Source: Cryptomeria japonica
Lineage: Eukaryota; Streptophyta; Pinopsida; Cupressales; Cupressaceae
Direction of reading: 5' to 3'
Assembly: GCF_030272615.1 (NCBI RefSeq)
Contig: NC_081411.1
Coordinates: 44,281,517 to 44,345,516, forward strand
Length of the DNA stretch: 64,000 nt
Part shown: piece after piece, positions 10,661-22,821 of the stretch
How the letters are laid out: every line of letters begins with the position of its first letter
Position numbering within the stretch: the first letter of the stretch is position 1
Made by a program: the position numbers and the translations under genes
Notes under the pieces: model-generated
Database searches by the model: none
Told to the model about the DNA's origin: nothing
What the model saw: the letters and a program-made list of their open reading frames with translations, nothing else

Positions 10661-12400
10661 AATGCATTTAATTATTAGTTCCTGTCGATAGGCATGATAA
10701 CTAATGCATTCATTCAATGCATTTCTTTTTTAAAGAAAGCCAATCATATGGCTGTATTTTTTATATTTTTCAAGCACTTGTATAGTCAAATTTAAGGCGC
10801 CTTTTTTTAAAATTCTTTAAATACTTTTTTCCTCTTTTCCTATTGGTCCTTTCTGCAAACAGTCATTGCAAAAAATGTATTTTTGCATTTAATTTATTTA
10901 GGTATTACGCAATATTGTATTGACAATAATTTTTTTTGTCTCCTCCATAATGTAAAAAGGTCGTTGAATTCTATAAAAATCTTCTCAAATCTTATTTCAT
11001 TGAATGAAATCCACTAAAAAAAATTAAATATTATATGATGGGATGTATTTTGTTGACAAATAGAATGCATATTTAATGTTTTTTTGACAATTGTGTGTAT
11101 ATTGAATGCATTCCACTATTCGTAGAAGTACAATACACATATTTTACCTTCTGCCATATCCACATTCAATGTATATTTAATTGATTTTTTTGACAAATTT
11201 CTATATATTAAGTGCATTTTACTATTGAATTGTACGAAACTGTAATAAAATATACCAAAAATATAAGATATTATATTGTAAGATTTGTTCGTTGACAAAT
11301 GAGATTTAATTCAGTGGAGATTTAATTGTATTTTTGACAAAAGTGGCATGTCTTTAATGCATTGAACTGTTTCAATAGTATAATGTACATAAAACTTCCC
11401 TCTCGCATTTTTCTTTGGACAGTACAAGTTGAATACTACTATTTTTTTAATTAATGCAATGGTTGTGCAGTTGGTCATCGTATTAATTATGGTTTGTCCA
11501 GTCTAGAATGTTCATTTATCTGCCTCTATCAGCTTCTGTGGCCTTTGTATTTGAGCACAACCACAGGTTGTTCTTTTTGTCTTCCCAGTTTAGAAACCAT
11601 CGAGTAGCAAACCTTGCTTTGTGGTTTTTGCTATAGATTTAGATAAAATGATTTTCTTTTGAAGTTGTTCCTCTATGTATACCTCTAATTCATATGTGCT
11701 TGATAGGCTAAAGTAATATTGTCACATTTGCAGGCTTGTTGAGGACCCTGGGTATTGAGGATAGAGATATCAGTATTTGAAGATAAAAAAAGGTATGCTT
11801 TCAAAGTACTATGAAACCATATAGCAGATTTGTCTATATTTTGTTAGTTGTCCACAATATATTTACCTTTTTTTTTCCACTTTCTTTTTTTGTTGAGTTC
11901 TTCAACGTCTCGCTTGTCTGTTACAGATCTGGACAATCTGCTTATAGATCCCCTATCTAGTAGCTAAATTTAATACATTTGTTTGTAATCTTTTGGGCAA
12001 TGTTTAAATGATATGAAACGCTTAATTTAGAGTAGTGGACTTCATTTGATCCAACAATCCATCTGATAAAGCTAATCTTGTTTTCAAGTTCAAGTTGCAG
12101 TAATTTTTATTATCAAAACTCTACCAACGAGGCTGGCTGTAGAATCTTCTTACAGATCTAAGGCATTTGTAACCTGTATATCGTGTCAATTTCCATGGCT
12201 ATGCTCTGCTGCCGAAATGCTTAGGGGTGGGATAATGAGCTTGTTGTGTGCTTGTTTTTGTGCTAAATTCGGTTAAGTTTGTTAATTTATGCAAAAATCG
12301 AACCCACGAACCTTGACTGCCACCTGGTGATTGTTTCTTATGCTACTGAGGACTATGTCTGGCTGGGCAAAGCTCAGTTCTAGATTGATGAATCATGCAA
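10661..12400. other. AT-rich intergenic DNA
   Basis: No gene is supported here. At 11040-11400 a loose motif (a TTGACA-like core, then T-rich sequence and 'aatgcatt'-like words) recurs about four times at 80-130 bp spacing. From about 11560 to 12300 the base composition is more balanced and transcript-like, but no reading frame longer than about 60 codons convinces. Confidence 0.5.
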
Positions 12401-13570
12401 GTGTTTTTATGGCTGCAGTTCACATGGTTGTGATTCGCGAAACTACTACACTTGAATTTTTGTTGTCTGAATGTCTGATTACCAGATCTTGTGAAAACCT
12501 ATTCAGTCATGAATTCTTTGTAGCTTAGGCTGTTTAACCTGGAGTGCATTTTGTAGTAGGGCTTGTACTTGTATTCTCATTGTGGCAATACTTTTGGTAC
12601 GTTTTGCCACTTAGACCATGACTGATTGGACAAGGAGAAGGAGTAGTTTTGGTTTTATCGATGAAATGGACAATGTCATGTAGGTAGGATTTGTAAAACT
12701 ACCGTGAGCCTTGAGGCGTGCAACTTCTGAATGGAGATTTTGATATCTGCATCAAAGCAATAAAAGCACAGGGGAATAAGTTTTACTAGTTTTGTTATGC
12801 CTTGACACTAGACCATGGCTTGGTTTTTTTAATCTCGGGCTTTATGGTGATTAGTTTAACTGTCATTATGGTCGTGACTCATGAGATAGGCCTATATGTT
12901 TAATTTTGCCATCTGGTGTTTTTTATTTTTGCATCACATTTTTTCGAAATAGTTTTGACAAAAAATTTAAAAATGTATTAGTTTTTATGTTTATAGCTTT
13001 AAACCATTCCCACCTACAGTTTCTGTGAGTATTTGGAAATTTTAATTTTTTTGTATAAGGGAATGGACCATCAAGCTTAAATAAGTGTCAGTTTAGAAGC
13101 CATGTTGGAGGGATTTGTATTCATCAAACTTGTCTTAGTATAGGGTTTTTTAACAAGGAGAGCATATCTAGCGGGGCTTTTTTTAGCATTTGGGTAATAA
13201 TCCTGGAAAGCCTTCCCCACTAAACCACGACTAGCTAGACAAGGACTGTTAGTTTTTCGATGAATTGTGTAGCTTTTTTTACAGTTATGATTTGTGTCAC
13301 CGCTTCTAATTTTCCGGTTAACCATTTGATATTTACATCAGAACTGACAAAGTGCACTAGGTCATGAGTGTTGACAAAATGTTGTATGTTTATAATAGTT
13401 ATGATTATGAATTGTGAAACCTGCTTCAAACGATTTTCTTGTGGGATGCATATTTCTACATCAGAACTAGTGAAAAACTAAATGAGTCTTGAGTTCTTAT
13501 AATTGTGCATTTGTTTTCATGGTAATAAGTAATAACTTGTGAAACCAATTTGATTGGTTCAATTTATTGG
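12400..13570. repeat. Degenerate repeat array
   Basis: A diverged unit recurs, with words such as 'gattTGTGAAACC', 'CTACATCAGAACT' and 'TCATGAGT'. Examples lie near 12431, 12688, 13285, 13409 and 13530. The last three are spaced by about 120 bp. Copies are heavily mutated and no frame stays open, so this is an old array or a relic of several insertions. Confidence 0.45.
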
Positions 13571-13605
13571 GAGATTCAATATGCTCTGGACTAAGCTCAA
13601 ACTTG

Positions 13606-13870
13606 TGAAGGGCTGGTGGCTCAATGTTAGAGTACCAAACAGTGTTGCTTGGAGGTTCTAGGTTTGATTTCTTGCTTGTTCATGTCCTATGACATGTTAC
13701 CAAAGCTAGGTAGCTATCTGCCCTCAACTCTACGTGAGTTTTGAAGGAGCAGTTTTCAAGGTTGGATTTATATGCAAACCCAAATATCAAGGACCGGTGG
13801 TAGTTCAAGGGGAGGTCCTAGGTTCATGTGTTACCTAGGCCATTGTCATGTCTCCTTTTTAGAACTAAAC
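13606..13870 (+). mobile_element. Probable tRNA-derived SINE
   Basis: GGTGGCTCAATGTTAGAG (13615-13632) resembles an RNA polymerase III box A. GGTTCTAGGTTTGATTTC (13654-13671), about 40 bp further on, resembles box B (GGTTCGANNCC, with mismatches). This is the spacing expected in a tRNA-derived SINE head. A second box-like segment (GGTGGTAGTTCAAGG...GGTCCTAGGTTCATG) follows about 180 bp later, so it may be dimeric. The tail and target duplication were not resolved. Confidence 0.5.
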
Positions 13871-15756
13871 TTAAAGGAACTAATTGAGGACCCGTAGCCT
13901 ATTCTTTATTTCTTGTACATTAAGATATTAAATTAGGGGGATAATAAAATATTTTAAGTGGGCCCAATCATTTTATTGTCAAAAGAGCAATTTAAATATG
14001 ATTAGAGAACCTATGTAATATTTAAAAAGCATATAATAATTCGAAAAGTGCTTTTGGTAATTTAAAAAGTATTTTTAAATACCTGGAGGAAAAAAGTAAA
14101 TTCAAAAGAAAGCCCAAAAGACAAATGTAAAAGAAAAGCATTGCTCAAAGCAAATCATCTGATTTTATCATTTTGCTATTCCCTCCAATTTGAAGTTAAA
14201 AATATTCAAAGACAAAAACCCTTGGTGTGGGAGGTCCAGAGGACGAAACTCTTGGTTTCCATATTTGAATTTCAGAACAAAAACTCTCTCATTCATTAGA
14301 GGTGATTTCATCTAGTAATCACAATTGTGCTGAAATTTTTGAAGATTTGAAATCATTTTTAGTTTCTGTTTGCTACAACGCAGCTGCACTAGTTTATTTA
14401 AAGATTTTAGTTTGTAACTTCATGGAGTACTTGATCAATTATAATTGCTAGAAGATTTACCAAATTTAGTTAACATCACTAATTTAGTTGTTGTGATTGG
14501 CATTTTAAGTTTATATGTTGCTACACCACATTTATGCTCTACTCCACACTTGAAATCAGTGATTTGTCAACAGTTCTTCAGGGATTTTAGACATTTTTCA
14601 GTACATACCACCCATCACTATACTGTCCCAAGGTTGCCATACAAATTCAACACTATTGTTGACTGTGCCATTAGTTTCTATCAGCTTGTATTGTGGCACC
14701 CCCATATTATTATACTTGCAATTTCAAATGAGAGTTCTGCAGTTCCATCTATATTTTTGTGTATTCATCATTGTGTGTTGATCTCTAGCATTTTATCATT
14801 CATATTTCTGTTTTTGCTAACATTGTGCCAATTATATACATTTTATCATTCATATTTCTGTTTTTTCTAACAGGCTTAGGCCTTTTGTTTTAAAAAACAA
14901 AAAAAATATCATGCCAATTATATAATTGCCACGCCATTACCCAGTACTATTATTTTTCCCCACTATGTTGTACAACATGCATCATCAACCATACATATAA
15001 ACTGTACACATCACATGGTTTTTTTTTTTGACAAAAATACCTTGACGAAAGTTAAGGGTTTAATATTCTGTTATATGTAGTAAATCTTGGTGTGGTGCAA
15101 TAAAAAGGGAGAACATATATATGCAATAAGTATAAACAAATTATAATAAATTACACACATCCATATATATACATTCATGACATCATATATTCATATATAT
15201 TAATGTCTTACATGTCTTATAATTCATTCATCATTCTTTATCTATATATATATTTATAACATATATCTTTCACACTTTTACTGCTTTATATAGCCTCTTT
15301 AGGCCTTTTCATAATACCTTTCCATCACATCCTTTCATAGTAACACTTTATTATCTTATTCTCATAAATTTTTCTTTTTCTATAATATTTTACTCTTTTG
15401 TAGCTTATTTAGGCATATTAGAGGTGTTTTAAGGCTATTTAAGGGTTATATGATGGATATATGGGTCTAGAAACAACCCAAATGACATCTTTGGTGCCTC
15501 ATAACCCTATATCCTGCCAACAGTTTTTAGAAGTGCCATGCAACATCAAATTGATCAGATTGAGAGAGCAGCAAATTCCTTTAGGTATCGTTAGGATAGT
15601 ATATTGTTATGTTAATAGCCCGTATAGGCTAGAGAGGGATCTTACTAGGGATGTACATCAAGATATTTCACTGCAAGTATCTTTGCTGTCATTTAGTATT
15701 AGAATCTGCAGTTTATCAGTTTGTACAAGAGGAATTTGTCGGCTATTTTAGTCAAT
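13871..15756. other. AT-rich intergenic DNA
   Basis: No gene is supported. A short tandem duplication with the word TTTTATCATTCATATTTCTG occurs at about 14788-14872. Stretches of ATATAT simple sequence lie at 15110-15260. Confidence 0.55.
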
Positions 15757-15891
15757 GTATGCTTTTGGATTTGATTGTGTGTGTGTTTTTGCATCAACAT
15801 TTCAAATCACACTCCATGATCCATCATTAGGGGACTATTATCAAAAAACATTGATGTAAAAACACTCACACAATCAAATCCAGAAGCATAC
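15757..15891. repeat. Fold-back inverted repeat
   Basis: The arms 15757-15797 and 15851-15891 are about 41 bp and are reverse complements with roughly four mismatches. The loop contains AGGGGACTATTATC, which occurs again near 15960. The right arm starts TGATGTAAAAACAC like an LTR start. The structure may be two head-to-head LTR ends. Confidence 0.75.
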
Positions 15892-16500
15892 GCTGACAGT
15901 CAAATGGATTGTGGAAATCTACTGACGTTGACTATTTCAGTATTTATTGTTTTTAGTGTTAGGGGACTATTATCAGGCATTATTATTGAATTAGACCGTG
16001 GAGTGTCTGTTATTAGTTGTTTCCATCTTGTTATCAATTTAGACAATCCAATTTGGTTTCTGTTTATCTACAGTAGGTGCAATTGTATTAAAGTTGAATT
16101 AGCAACATCATTTCATTTCTAGGTCTTGACTGGGAATTAGTGATATTTGCTCTTTGCATTAGTAGCATAAGTTTAGATTTGGGTGTTAGGTTTTATACTA
16201 ACCCTCTCATTCATAACAACATTGGTATTTGATTGAATATTATTGATGATTATATAAGAAATTCACCTTGCACATGTTTGAAATGTTTTCTATTTCATAA
16301 GGTTGTCTGGTTGGGGACAATATAGTGGTATTAGAGACAGCTTCTAAATTATGACAAGAAATCAAGGAGAAAAATCTATAGAACATCTTATGGGTTTGGT
16401 AAATCAAATGCAAGATGTAAGTAACAGTTTTAAAAAGATCTTGAGGTAGTAATGAAAATATAGAGCTCATGTTTCACACAAGGCAATCCTCAGCCTTGCG
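15852..16500 (+). mobile_element. Relic 5' end of an LTR retrotransposon
   Basis: A possible LTR starts TGATGTAAAAACAC at 15852 and ends near GGGGACA at about 16320. It is followed by TGGTATTAGAGAC (16326-16338), a one-base variant of the tRNA-iMet primer site. An ATG at 16351 then opens a short gag-like peptide (MTRNQGEKSIEHLMGLVNQM) that soon hits stops. No pol domains follow, so only the 5' end survives. The LTR borders are tentative. Confidence 0.45.
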
Positions 16501-18559
16501 GGAGTTTGAGGGTGTACTCAAGGCCTGGGAAGAAGACATCGTTTGTTATCAAATGTAGTAACTGATCATATTGTGAGTTGGTTGCATTCCTTGCTTAATC
16601 TAAGCCAAAAGTGGAAAGGCAAGATCATGGATTTAATCACAAGCCTACGCAAGGTTTTCATTCATGTTGTTGTGAATAGGCTGATTAATCATCCATATAT
16701 CTTTGTTATTTCTTCTCAAGTGGTTAAATTGTTTATGGAAGCTTATAATCAGAGCTCTCAACTCCAGCAGTTGAGCTCAACAAATAGCCTGCTATGCCAA
16801 AAAAAAGGGGCGCTGTTGAAAATACCCTGTGTTTTCACCCATGTTGCATACTTGAAACAGTGAAAAGACAAATGCCAAATGCTGAAAACTCCACATTTTC
16901 ACTTCTGAAAGATGAACACACAACACAAAACTTTTTCCACCATGCTACGTGGCATTGTTTTAAAACATTATACTTTGTTTTTAAGTATATAGCTTTTTAT
17001 AGTGCCCTTTGAAATGCATTAATCTTCATTTCTCTATTATTCTTGTATTCAAAATTCTCTCACTTTTAAATTACTTTATAAGAAGTGAATTAATAGCAAT
17101 TATTTTAAATTAAGTTTTTCTATTTCTAGGTAATTTATTTACTGTTTAGTTTCTGTTTTTACACATTCATTTACACTTACAGTATATGTTTTGAATCTGG
17201 ATTTATTTGTGAGAATGTGCAGTGTGCAGAATTTAATTTTTTTTTGTTTTTATTTGCGTTTTAGCGTAACTTGCACTGCTCTTTTCTAACCATTTATCTT
17301 TCATTTGAAATAAAGCCAAATATTTGAGATGTCAAAGATTGCTAAAGATAGCCAATAAGTTGTGTAAAAAGAATATGCTGCAAAATATTTAAACTTACTT
17401 TTCTGCTTTTTCCTTCACGAATAAATTCTTCAATTATTATCACAAAATGTAATGTAATCTATTAAGGTTTATTCCTAATAATTAGTAAAAAGATTGGGTG
17501 TGAATGTTCAAATTCAAATTTAAAAATAGGCTTTTTTAGGGTCATTTTTATAGTATTAATTTTGTTTATATATATATATATATATAAAAGGATAAAATGA
17601 TTAGTTGAATAAAGAGAGTAAATGCATGAATTTGAGTGAAAATGAAAGTAAAATGTTGAAAAGTAAGATTAGTTATACTAAAATGGAAGTATGCTATTTT
17701 TTACATGTTAGAGGATCAAGAAACTGCTAATTTCACTATTACAATTATTTCTAATCAAGAATATATGTGTGTAATTTAAAATTTTGAGAACCAACTTTTA
17801 CGAACATTTACATATTGTAATAGATTAGTTACTAATGTTAAGAGTGGAGCTAGGATGAATGAACATTGACAAGTTAAAAATTAGAATATATTTGTAAAGA
17901 AGGTAAATATTAACTTGTCTTTTATTTTTGAAAAGAAATCGCTAAGTTTTTATCCATATATAACATCTTATAATATTAAGAAGTGCTTCATAGTATTTTT
18001 TCTATATTTTTGCTATTTCTAATTAATTTTGTGGTCATTCTTTTTATCCATTGAACCAAATATGGTATTGTAGTTTTTTTTACTTTTTGAGAACTACATT
18101 TTTTATCTCCTTTGTTCTTTTGCATTGTTCACTTATAAAAAGTATTGGTTCAAATATGCTCATATAGAAAACATAAAACTTTAATACTTAACAAAATAAA
18201 AAAAGTAAAAAATTGTAATGGTAAAATTTGTACATGCATGGCATTTAAATTTAGTTTAATGTTTTATATTTTTAATTTCTTTCATACAAAGATATTTTAA
18301 AAATAAATTCTTTATTTTATCCTAAATTGAGTCACTTGTCTCATCATTTCCACCTAACACATTTGTCATGTTCCCATTTGAGACCTCAGAACAATAACAT
18401 TGATATTTGCTTCAAAACATTAAAAGTAATATATAGTGCTCAAATTTTTCACTAATATTTATTAAACACGAAAAAAAAAATTATAGGCACATTTGTTTAA
18501 GTGAGATAAAGATTTCTAAAAAAATAAAAAAAATTTCCAAAAATAATTGTACTTGAATT
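16501..18559. other. AT-rich intergenic DNA with a TA microsatellite
   Basis: A (TA)n run lies at about 17563-17586. A weakly coding-like segment (16543-16863) may be a further gag remnant, but no domain is recognised. The rest is AT-rich and shows nothing else. Confidence 0.5.
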
Positions 18560-18604
18560 ATGCTTATGCTACTTGAATTTACATATTATCATAGAATGTA
18601 CACT

Positions 18605-19210
18605 ATGCCAACCAATAAGCGAATATATATTCCGCCACCGAAATGGGATTGTCCAATTATTGGGCCAATTGATACAACCACAATGGCACACATATTTCGT
18701 TTCCATTCTCCCTCCACTGAAGCGTCTCTGAGGACAATATTAGGTGAAGAATTCTTGCAGAATGCTTCTAGTTCAGTCTACTACAGTGATGTGGTGTCCT
18801 GTTTCCTGTCAAATTGCATGGACTTGGTGCAGGACCCTGAGTTTGTGGAAAAGTTTGCAAATACATATATTCAAGACTATTTCACACCATCGATTGGTTA
18901 CAATGTCGCTATCAATTCTTATGATACAAGAAACCATAATGGTCTTTTGGGGGGTATATTCTCGCCTGACACAATAGCACTATGTGATGCAGCTTCTTGT
19001 GTTTACAATGCTATAAAAGTTGCAGTGAACAATAATTGTGAGCTGGTTTTTACACATGCGTTGAAAGAACATGGTGAGCATTTGGGCACTGATCTCACAA
19101 GAAAGTTATCAAATGTCTTCAAGGCACTGATGTTCTTATACACACATCTTCCTCTTCATCCTCATATTACAACTAAATTTCCCACACTTGCTTCACAAGT
19201 GTCTTCTTAA
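18605..19210 (+). CDS. Unrecognised intact ORF upstream of the Helitron-like cluster
   Basis: This is an uninterrupted frame of about 201 codons from the ATG at 18605 (an earlier in-frame ATG at 18560 would add 15 residues). The protein starts MPTNKRIYIPPPKWDC, has mixed hydrophobic and acidic composition, no obvious signal peptide and no transmembrane segment, and ends at TAA 19208-19210. It looks like real coding sequence: few low-complexity stretches and base composition less AT-biased than its flanks. I do not recognise a family. It lies on the same strand as the OTU/Rep/helicase genes that begin 3.6 kb downstream. It could be an accessory gene of that element, a captured host gene fragment, or one exon of a longer gene. 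Confidence 0.5.
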   Translation: MPTNKRIYIPPPKWDCPIIGPIDTTTMAHIFRFHSPSTEASLRTILGEEFLQNASSSVYYSDVVSCFLSNCMDLVQDPEFVEKFANTYIQDYFTPSIGYNVAINSYDTRNHNGLLGGIFSPDTIALCDAASCVYNAIKVAVNNNCELVFTHALKEHGEHLGTDLTRKLSNVFKALMFLYTHLPLHPHITTKFPTLASQVSS

Positions 19211-20764
19211 TTTGCATGCACATTTTTGTCATGCACCTATGTTTATGCTTTACTATTTTACTATAAAAGCTATATGTCTTCCCATGTTTACTACTATCAA
19301 TATATTTTAGCCATAAACATAAGACATTTTCAGAAGCAAGTATACATTTAAATTTGTCATTGTTATTTCTATTTGAGATGTATGTGTGTCAAAATGTGAA
19401 ATCGATCACTGTAATCATGAATTGTGCTTGTCGTAAACTTAATATATCAGATTTGTAATCAGTAAACAAGGGAAAAACAATAGCAATGGAGAAATATATG
19501 AGTATCCAATCACTTAGAACAATGCAATATTCACTATGAAATCAATAGTTAATTATACCACACCAAAACAAGGCAAGTAATATATTGAAAAAATATATAT
19601 AACAAGAAAAATAATTCTATTATATCAAATTAATTTTTTGTTCACAACAATAAAATTAATATAGCCATCTATTTGTACATACAACAAACATGTAAGAAAT
19701 AATCTATTTGTCCAAGTAAAAAGTAACAAATTTATGTTTTACCCAAAAAAAAAAAAAGTTCTTTTTTGTTATATTGAATTGAAAATACCTCGTATATAAT
19801 TTTAAGATCACAACTTAAGTGAAAAATATTTGCAGAGATAGTTAGACCTTAGGTCCACAAATGTTTGATTAATTTAATAGTTCTTTTTTGCAGTATTAAA
19901 TCCAACAATGACTTAGAAATATTCTTTTTGTTTCAAAATCATAAGCAAATCAAAATAGTTGACATTACATTGAACAAGGTTCTGACACATTATGTCGATT
20001 ACTTGTATTGCAGTGTTCAAATTAGCCCAATTTGCTAAATTCAAGGGAAATCAGCTTAAATACTAGCTTCAAGTTTCAGCAATACAGGTACAATTCACTT
20101 CTTTATTTTTGATTTACAAATTTAATATTACTGAAACTCAACCTAGCATTGTAAGAAAAATGTATTTTGATTGTCAGTGGAAAAATCTTCGCAATAATAA
20201 ATGATCTTGGCATATTCTGAGTGTTGTTTACAAAAATGAACTTACCATTGTAGATATAACGTAGTTCTATAGGCAGAACCAAAAATTAATCAAATACTCC
20301 TCATTTAAATTTTCAACAAGAAATTTGTTTTCTACATTGATATTCATTGTGCTATTGTTAAAGAAGACACATATTCAAATTACTACACTCGTATACATTT
20401 CATATAGGTCATGAAAATACCATGTGCACATGGTAGTAGACTACTATAAAATTTAAAATAATGGTTGCCCCTGTCTATCGCGATAACTTGCCATTAGAAA
20501 TGGCTTCTCTCTTTGTAGAGATGTGCATCGTATTTGTGATGCTTATGACAATAAAGGACACTCCTCTATTCATTACATTATTGGCCTGCAATATAGTAAT
20601 ATTCTACTACTTCTTTGCATTGGTCATTGTTTAATGGATTTGTATCAAGGGGTTTTAGAAAGCTAAGAAAAATACAGAGATAGCAAGGGAAATATAATAC
20701 TTGCACAAGTTGATGCTTATTTTCACATTTTCGTTGTCCTCATATTAGCCATCTCAGTAGCCCA
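19211..20764. other. AT-rich DNA, no supported gene
   Basis: One 57-codon frame (20461-20634, hydrophobic C-terminal half) and an overlapping open frame through 20750 could be an exon of the next gene, but neither can be shown to be real. Confidence 0.4.
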
Positions 20765-21617
20765 ATGTCTAGAGGATCTATTTACAGTAAACCAAACATG
20801 TATGCTAATTCCATTGTACATAGTACCATAGACATTGACAATGTTAGTCAATAGATTGAAGAAGGTGACTGCATGTTGTCAACTAATACTTTAGACTTGT
20901 TTCCATCAAATCCATTTTCCCCAGTACTGGAAAAGACAAGCACAATAAGTCCTTCTCCAACTAGTGGATTGTTGAATGATATTATCCACAAATACATTTC
21001 CCAACCAACTGTTTGTCACATTATTAAAGGCAAAGGCGACAATGATGCAGGTCTAATTACCTATAATTGTTTGGAAAATTATACTGGTACACCTAATTTG
21101 TCAACTCCAGCCTTGGATAGTGTAGGCCACAGAGCTTCAAAGTCTATATACCTACATCAAATAACTGGTATGAGCCTTATTTGTACATAATTTTCCTGAT
21201 TTTTTGCATTTCTATGCAATAATTGAATTCACTAACAATTTCTTTGGTTCATATATTGTAGAGGATAGTCAAGTTTGGCTTCAACAAAATACTCTATGCC
21301 ACAAAGCTGACAATTTATCCACCAAGCTTCTTACAGGTGACAAAATTTTAAATGTGGAAGTCATGTCAACTACTGAACAATTCAATAATGATATATCAAT
21401 TCAACATAAACACAATGACTACTATTCCTTGACACAGAAGGGTTCCAGCCTGCCACAACAAAGAAAACAATGTTGTCAGCTATGTTCAGAAGTTGAATTG
21501 GAGGTGCAACAAGTAAAAAAGGACTTAGAAAATATCAAAAACAACTTGAAGCAATTGGAAAACTACAATATCGAACTATGCACATATTTGCAAGACATTG
21601 TTAAGCATTCAAAGTGA
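20765..21617 (+). pseudogene. Unrecognised two-exon gene with a C-terminal coiled coil
   Basis: Exon 1 (from ATG 20765, or 20873 if only the clean part is counted, to 21167) and exon 2 (21262-21617) join in phase across a 94-bp GT-AG intron (21168-21261). The join creates one codon (G|AG), and the reading frame changes exactly as splicing would require. A TAG at 20852 lies in exon 1; it marks decay, or translation starts at 20873. The C-terminal part has CxxC (CCQLC) followed by a heptad-like Leu/Ile/Val pattern over the last 45 residues, suggesting a coiled coil. I recognise no family. It lies on the same strand as the Helitron-like genes beginning 1.2 kb downstream. Confidence 0.45.
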
Positions 21618-22821
21618 AGAGTTGTGCAAAAAAATTATTATAGTTTGAACTATATCAAAATTTCAGAGAATGTGCAAACTCTTTGTCAAGCTCCTTCTTT
21701 GCAGATATATTGAAAGATTAGATATGAAGGGTGCGAATTGTTTCCAACCAAATATTTCTTGTAATAGGAAGCTTCATATGGTTGTATTATTTACAAATGC
21801 TTCAGTTTTACTTTGTAAGCTAATTACTAAAATAAGGATGATTATTCACCACCATGTATATATAGTTAGAACAACATATACTTCAGAAAGTTTAGAAAAC
21901 AATTTACCAAAATCTTATGTCATCAACTATAAATATGTATATATTAATCTATGTGGAAATAATAATTTGCTGAAGCATTACATTGAAGGTTTTGTGTCTT
22001 ATGCCAAACTATGTTGGAAGGAAATTTGATTTAACTATCTTCCTTTGACCAATGCACCTATCAAGAATTACGGTCCCCTTCTTCTTCAATGCATTTGAAA
22101 AATATTTGAAACTATGAAATGCTACCTTAGGTGGGTTGGTGATGAATTTGTAATCAAGCTTTTGGTCAATGAACATAATTTGTGGTGCTTTCTTATCATC
22201 AAAATCTTTAGAAGATTACATAGTACCAATTCAAATTTTTAACGCCTTACTTGTCGTTCATGTACAAATGACCTCTACTTTTAACGACTATACAATATAA
22301 CTAGTACAATCATTTACAACATTATATTCATTGTTGTCTTGGTTGTATCTATTTTGAAATAGGCAATAGAAAACCATAATTTAAAACAAGAAATAATTTA
22401 GAGAAGAGTAATTTATACAATTGCAATTACTGTGAATTATGAAATGATATACAAACATTTAAAAATTAAACTACTTTAATCCATGCTTATCTGAATGCAT
22501 TGGAAATTAGATATATATGCATTAGTTAATGATAATTGTATATTTTCCTTAGTGCAAGTAATTAGGTACATTAAAAATAATATATATAGTATAAAACAAA
22601 ATCTTTTTGTACTCACATTGTCTACTTTTGTGGCAGATATCCACACATGTATTGACAAACAAGAGTATGTCACACAATTAAACTTCACAACCTAAGTGAA
22701 ATACAACCAACTCCATACATATTTAACAATCACAAGATCAGCTAACACAAACAACAATACCCAATTTGTATTCTCCAAAAACATATCGAAATATTAAAAT
22801 AAAAATACTGACAACCAAGAA
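21618..22821. other. AT-rich DNA between unknown gene and OTU gene
   Basis: A 119-codon frame at 21670-22029 has poor coding character (Cys, Ile and Tyr spread as in AT-rich random DNA). Nothing else is seen. Confidence 0.45.

Noticed and set aside
14445-14870. 141-codon plus-strand ORF
   Set aside because: Composition (Phe, Leu, Ile, Cys, His) is that of translated AT-rich DNA, there is no domain, and it runs through a tandem duplication.
21670-22029. 119-codon ORF between the unknown gene and the OTU gene
   Set aside because: No recognisable domain and poor coding character; probably chance.
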